From the NCBI GenBank assembly GCA_910585505.1, contig CAJUFF010000131.1:1-8436 (forward strand): a stretch of 8,436 nt of DNA, given 5' to 3'. Origin of the DNA: an uncultured Ruminiclostridium sp. (GTDB lineage: Bacteria; Bacillota; Clostridia; Oscillospirales; Ruminococcaceae). Numbering within the stretch: the stretch's first letter is position 1; the number at the start of each line of letters is the position of its first letter. Both the position numbers and the translations under genes were made by a program. Below are positions 5,701 through 8,436 of this stretch, one piece after another. Below the pieces are notes generated by a model, which saw only the letters and a list, made by a program, of their open reading frames with translations, did no database searches and had not been told where the DNA came from.

Positions 5701-6735
5701 TTATTCTTCCTCCGCTCCGAACTCGTAAACCGTAACATGATGGTATTCTTCGTTCTTTTTAAGCACGCAGGATTTAAATTGTGGCTTATTCGGACTGTCG
5801 GGGCAGAACTGTGTTTCAAGGCAGAAGCCCGTGTGTTTGTTCATGGTTATGCCGCCCTTTCCTATCTCGTTTTCAAGCCCGTTGGCGGTGTAAAGCTGCA
5901 TAGCGGGCATATCCGTCCTGCATATAAGAGTGCGTCCGCTTACGGGATCCTTTGCAAAAGCGGCAATCGGAAGCTCCTCTCCCTTTTGCTGTCTTAAAAT
6001 AAAGTTATGGTCATAGCCGTCAATATCCTTGTTGGCGATGGGTCGAAGCTGGGTAAAATCAAATACGGTGCCTTTTACGGCGGCAATTTCTCCCGTGGGA
6101 ATAAGCGCGCCGTCAACGGGCGTATACTGATCGGCAAATATCTGCATTTCCGTATCCATTATGCTGCCTTCTCCGCGAAGGTTGAAATAAACGTGATTGG
6201 TAAGGTTTATTATGGTATCTTTGTCGGAAACGGCGTCATAGGTAAGGGTCAAAGCGTTTTTCTCATCAAGGCAGTAATCAACGGTTATCGCCGCCGTTCC
6301 GGGAAAATTCTCCTCACTGTCCGGGCTTGTGTAACCGAATACAACGTGATTTTCACCAGCGGTCTTGTCCTCTTCCGTTTCCACCAATTCCCATACGCGT
6401 TTGTTGTAGCCCACCGATCCGCCGTGAAGAGTGTTGTCTCCGTCGTTTTTGAACAATTCATATTCCGTGCCGTTAAGAGTAAACCTCCCACCGCCTATTC
6501 TGTTGGCGAAACGTCCTATAAGGGCGCCTTGGGAAGAAACGCCGTTAATGAAACCCTCAATGTCGTCATAGCCTAATACCACATCGGCGAAATCTCCGTT
6601 TTTGTCCGCAGTTTTTACGCTCATAATTGCTCCGCCGTAATTGGTAAGCGCCACCTCCGTACCTTTGGAATTTGTAAGGGTGATTTTCCAAAGCTTATAG
6701 CCGTTGTGAAAACCGATGTGTTCCTTCTTGATCAT
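5701..6735 (-). CDS. galM: Aldose 1-epimerase (mutarotase)
   Basis: It interconverts the alpha and beta anomers of galactose, glucose and related aldoses in the cytoplasm. From the chosen start the protein has 344 residues, normal for the family. Motifs in order are GRFANRIGGGRF (74-85, Arg79), NTLHGG with the substrate-binding His104, NLTNHVYFNL with the proposed acid His181, GYDHNF (240-245), and GFCLETQFCPDSPN with the proposed base Glu307. The reading frame opens six codons earlier at an ATG (6753). That ATG has no ribosome binding site, while AAAGGA sits 9 bases before the ATG at 6735, so I use the latter. It lies just behind the acyltransferase gene and 44 bases ahead of nadA. No other galactose genes are near. 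Several family members act on sugars other than galactose, so the true substrate is open. Confidence 0.93.
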   Translation of the reverse strand: MIKKEHIGFHNGYKLWKITLTNSKGTEVALTNYGGAIMSVKTADKNGDFADVVLGYDDIEGFINGVSSQGALIGRFANRIGGGRFTLNGTEYELFKNDGDNTLHGGSVGYNKRVWELVETEEDKTAGENHVVFGYTSPDSEENFPGTAAITVDYCLDEKNALTLTYDAVSDKDTIINLTNHVYFNLRGEGSIMDTEMQIFADQYTPVDGALIPTGEIAAVKGTVFDFTQLRPIANKDIDGYDHNFILRQQKGEELPIAAFAKDPVSGRTLICRTDMPAMQLYTANGLENEIGKGGITMNKHTGFCLETQFCPDSPNKPQFKSCVLKKNEEYHHVTVYEFGAEEE

Positions 6736-6766
6736 TTTTTTATGTCCTTTCATTTATATATTTTTA

Positions 6767-8188
6767 TTAAAACCTGAAATAAAGAAACGGATTATTTGTG
6801 CCGCCTACGAGCATTATGCTTGATATCGCCAAAACAGCCGCATTAAAAACCGCCTGAGAAATACCTATGACCATTCCGCCAGAAGCCTTGGTAAGCAAAA
6901 AACTTTTGACCTTCGGTAGCCATGGAATGCTCAAAGCAACGGCCGCAATAAAAAGGAAAATATTATTCATAAACGCAGTCTGTATTGTCAAATCAATAAA
7001 AGCGTTGCCGTTCAGTCGCACCAACGACTTAAAGAAATCTCCCAGCAGCGGCAGACTTTCAAAATGAAAAATTCCGAAGCCGACTGCGATAACCGCAAGG
7101 CTGTAAACATGAGACAATACTTTCGGAGCCTTTTTCATACGCTTGCTGCCTATCTGACGCTCAATGAAGATAAACAGTCCGAAATAAAGACCCCAGATAA
7201 TGTAATTCCAGCTTGCGCCGTGCCATAAACCGGTGCAGAACCATACAAGAAACAGATTAAGATACTGCCTGCGCTTTCCGAAAAGGGGGACATAGAGAAG
7301 ATAGTCGCGGAAAAACGAACCTAACGATATATGCCACCTTTGCCAGAACTCGGTGATGTTTTTGCTGACAAAGGGATAAATGAAGTTTTCGTTGAAATGA
7401 AAGCCGAATATACGGCCAAGACCTATTGCCATATCGGAATATCCCGAAAAATCAAAGTAGTACCAGAGGCTCAGCAGTACTACCCCATACCATGTGCCCG
7501 CCACGGACAAAGCCGAAATATCGGTATAGCCTTCCGAGGCGCTGCCAAAAACAGACAGAACCACGGAGCTTATGCTGTTTGAAAGTATCACCTTTTTGCC
7601 CAAACCTATAATAAAGCGGGTTATTCCCTCGCTTATGTCGGCCGAGGTGGACGTTCTGCTGTCTATTTCGTTTTCAATAACGCCGTAGCGGACGATAGGC
7701 CCCGCCACAAGCTGAGGGAAAAGGGAAACGTACATAAGGAATCTGAAAAAGCTGTGCTGAACCTTTACTTTTCCCCAATAAGCGTCAAGAATATAGGATA
7801 TTATCTGGAATGTATAAAAGCTTATGCCGATAGGAAGTCCGATATTCGGAGCGGGGATATCAAACGGTAAAATCAGGTTAAGATTTTCCACAATAAAGTC
7901 TGTGTACTTGAATAAGGCCAGTGCTCCCAAACTGAAAACAAGGGAAATTATAACGCCGGCTTTGGAATATTTCGTATCGCGGAAACGCTCGATTAACAGA
8001 CCGCAGAAATAATTGACCACAACGCTTCCTAACAGAAGTATTATCCAGAAGGGCTCTCCCCATGCGTAGAAAATAAGCGAAAACACTATGAGAACACCGT
8101 TTTTCCAGCGTATATCCTTTATGCAGAAGTAAAGCAGAAGACAGACCGGAAGAAAGGCGTAAAGAAAAAACAAATCGGAAAAAACCAT
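6767..8188 (-). CDS. Membrane-bound O-acyltransferase, AlgI/DltB-like (MBOAT)
   Basis: A polytopic inner-membrane protein of 473 residues, mostly hydrophobic, of the family that moves acyl groups across the membrane onto extracellular polysaccharides, teichoic acids or glycans. Family landmarks are the N-terminal MVFSDLFFLYAFLP, YAWGEP (41-46), LPIGISFYTFQIISYILD (118-135), FPQLVAGPIVRY (157-168), the FWQRWHISLGSFFRDYLLYVPL block (281-302) with His286, TGLWHGASWNYIIWG (319-333) with the proposed catalytic His323, and the typical end NNPFLYFRF. The start is firm: AAGGAG is five bases before the ATG and a promoter lies upstream. AlgI-type proteins usually neighbour an SGNH/AlgJ-like partner. 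None follows here, since galM comes next. The partner may be across the divergent promoter region or elsewhere. The acceptor cannot be told from sequence. Confidence 0.94.
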   Translation of the reverse strand: MVFSDLFFLYAFLPVCLLLYFCIKDIRWKNGVLIVFSLIFYAWGEPFWIILLLGSVVVNYFCGLLIERFRDTKYSKAGVIISLVFSLGALALFKYTDFIVENLNLILPFDIPAPNIGLPIGISFYTFQIISYILDAYWGKVKVQHSFFRFLMYVSLFPQLVAGPIVRYGVIENEIDSRTSTSADISEGITRFIIGLGKKVILSNSISSVVLSVFGSASEGYTDISALSVAGTWYGVVLLSLWYYFDFSGYSDMAIGLGRIFGFHFNENFIYPFVSKNITEFWQRWHISLGSFFRDYLLYVPLFGKRRQYLNLFLVWFCTGLWHGASWNYIIWGLYFGLFIFIERQIGSKRMKKAPKVLSHVYSLAVIAVGFGIFHFESLPLLGDFFKSLVRLNGNAFIDLTIQTAFMNNIFLFIAAVALSIPWLPKVKSFLLTKASGGMVIGISQAVFNAAVLAISSIMLVGGTNNPFLYFRF

Positions 8189-8269
8189 TTTGGCTCCTTA
8201 AATATTTTTTTATTTTAACGATTTTTCGCGGTATATTTCACATTTCTTTAAAAAATCGACATCGTATTT

Positions 8270-8298
8270 ATTATATTACTTTTTAAGCGCCAATGCAA
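8270..8298 (-). promoter_or_regulatory. Sigma-A promoter of the acyltransferase-galM-nadA unit
   Basis: On the minus strand TTGCAT (8293-8298) and a perfect TATAAT (8270-8275) are separated by 17 bases. The start near 8263 gives an AT-rich leader of about 75 bases before the ATG at 8188. That leader contains only a weak 8-bp inverted repeat (8219-8226 with 8251-8258). Confidence 0.8.
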
Positions 8299-8355
8299 GA
8301 AGTTTGAGAAATTTTTCATATTTTTTTATCTGCTCAAATAAAAGCGTATTTTATG

Positions 8356-8384
8356 TTGACAAAACGGTACAATCATATTAAAAT
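8356..8384 (+). promoter_or_regulatory. Divergent sigma-A promoter pointing out of the window
   Basis: On the plus strand TTGACA (8356-8361) is followed after 17 bases by TAAAAT (8379-8384), one mismatch from consensus. It would start a transcript near 8391 heading right, implying a plus-strand gene beyond the window edge. An ATG at 8410 opens a frame to the last base, but it has no ribosome binding site, so I do not call a gene. Confidence 0.7.
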
Positions 8385-8436
8385 AAATAAGAGAAAAATA
8401 TCTAATACTATGCCTTGTTTGAAAAATCGGAAACGC

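Noticed and set aside
6007..6576. 189-codon plus-strand open frame
   Set aside because: It is entirely antisense to galM, whose motifs are complete; the translation shows no recognisable domain and it lacks a promoter.
8219..8258. 8-bp inverted repeat CGATTTTT/AAAAATCG in the acyltransferase leader
   Set aside because: Very AT-rich with a 24-base loop and no U-tract, so likely chance in AT-rich DNA.
8410..8436. ATG on the plus strand open to the window end, downstream of the divergent promoter
   Set aside because: Only nine codons are visible and no ribosome binding site precedes it; the true start may lie beyond the window.

Overview
The window looks like chromosomal core-metabolism DNA from an anaerobic member of the Clostridia. 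Three things point there: a Rex-type NADH sensor, consensus sigma-A promoters with AAGGAG-type ribosome binding sites, and a Rex operator of the clostridial TTGTTAA-N4-TTAACAA form. The taxon is an inference, since no rRNA or other marker is present. I see no mobile element, CRISPR array, tRNA or rRNA. All eight complete genes lie on the minus strand, so the window reads right to left.

Upstream unit (8298 to about 4611). A sigma-A promoter (8270-8298) precedes an AlgI-like membrane-bound O-acyltransferase. This is followed, with short gaps, by an aldose 1-epimerase (galM) and a quinolinate synthase (nadA). A long inverted repeat (4611-4672) lies between nadA and the next promoter. A second promoter (8356-8384) points right, out of the window, so bases 8189-8436 are a divergent intergenic region. 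It holds two promoters and no complete gene.

Downstream unit (4585 to 1). A perfect TTGACA-17-TATAAT promoter is overlapped from its -10 box to about +10 by a near-perfect Rex operator (4541-4558). It drives aconitase (acn), two small single-pass membrane proteins of 59 and 64 residues, an NADP-type isocitrate dehydrogenase of the eukaryote-like class (icd), and then rex itself. Acn and Icd convert citrate to 2-oxoglutarate, the oxidative arm of an incomplete TCA cycle that feeds glutamate synthesis. Because rex is the last gene of the unit its operator controls, the arrangement predicts a redox-responsive, autoregulated operon. A perfect 18-bp inverted repeat (1-49) follows rex.

The parts most worth follow-up are the Rex operator/promoter overlap, the two undescribed small membrane proteins between acn and icd (the 59-aa one is easily missed), and a possible alternative-hairpin arrangement around the acn ribosome binding site.
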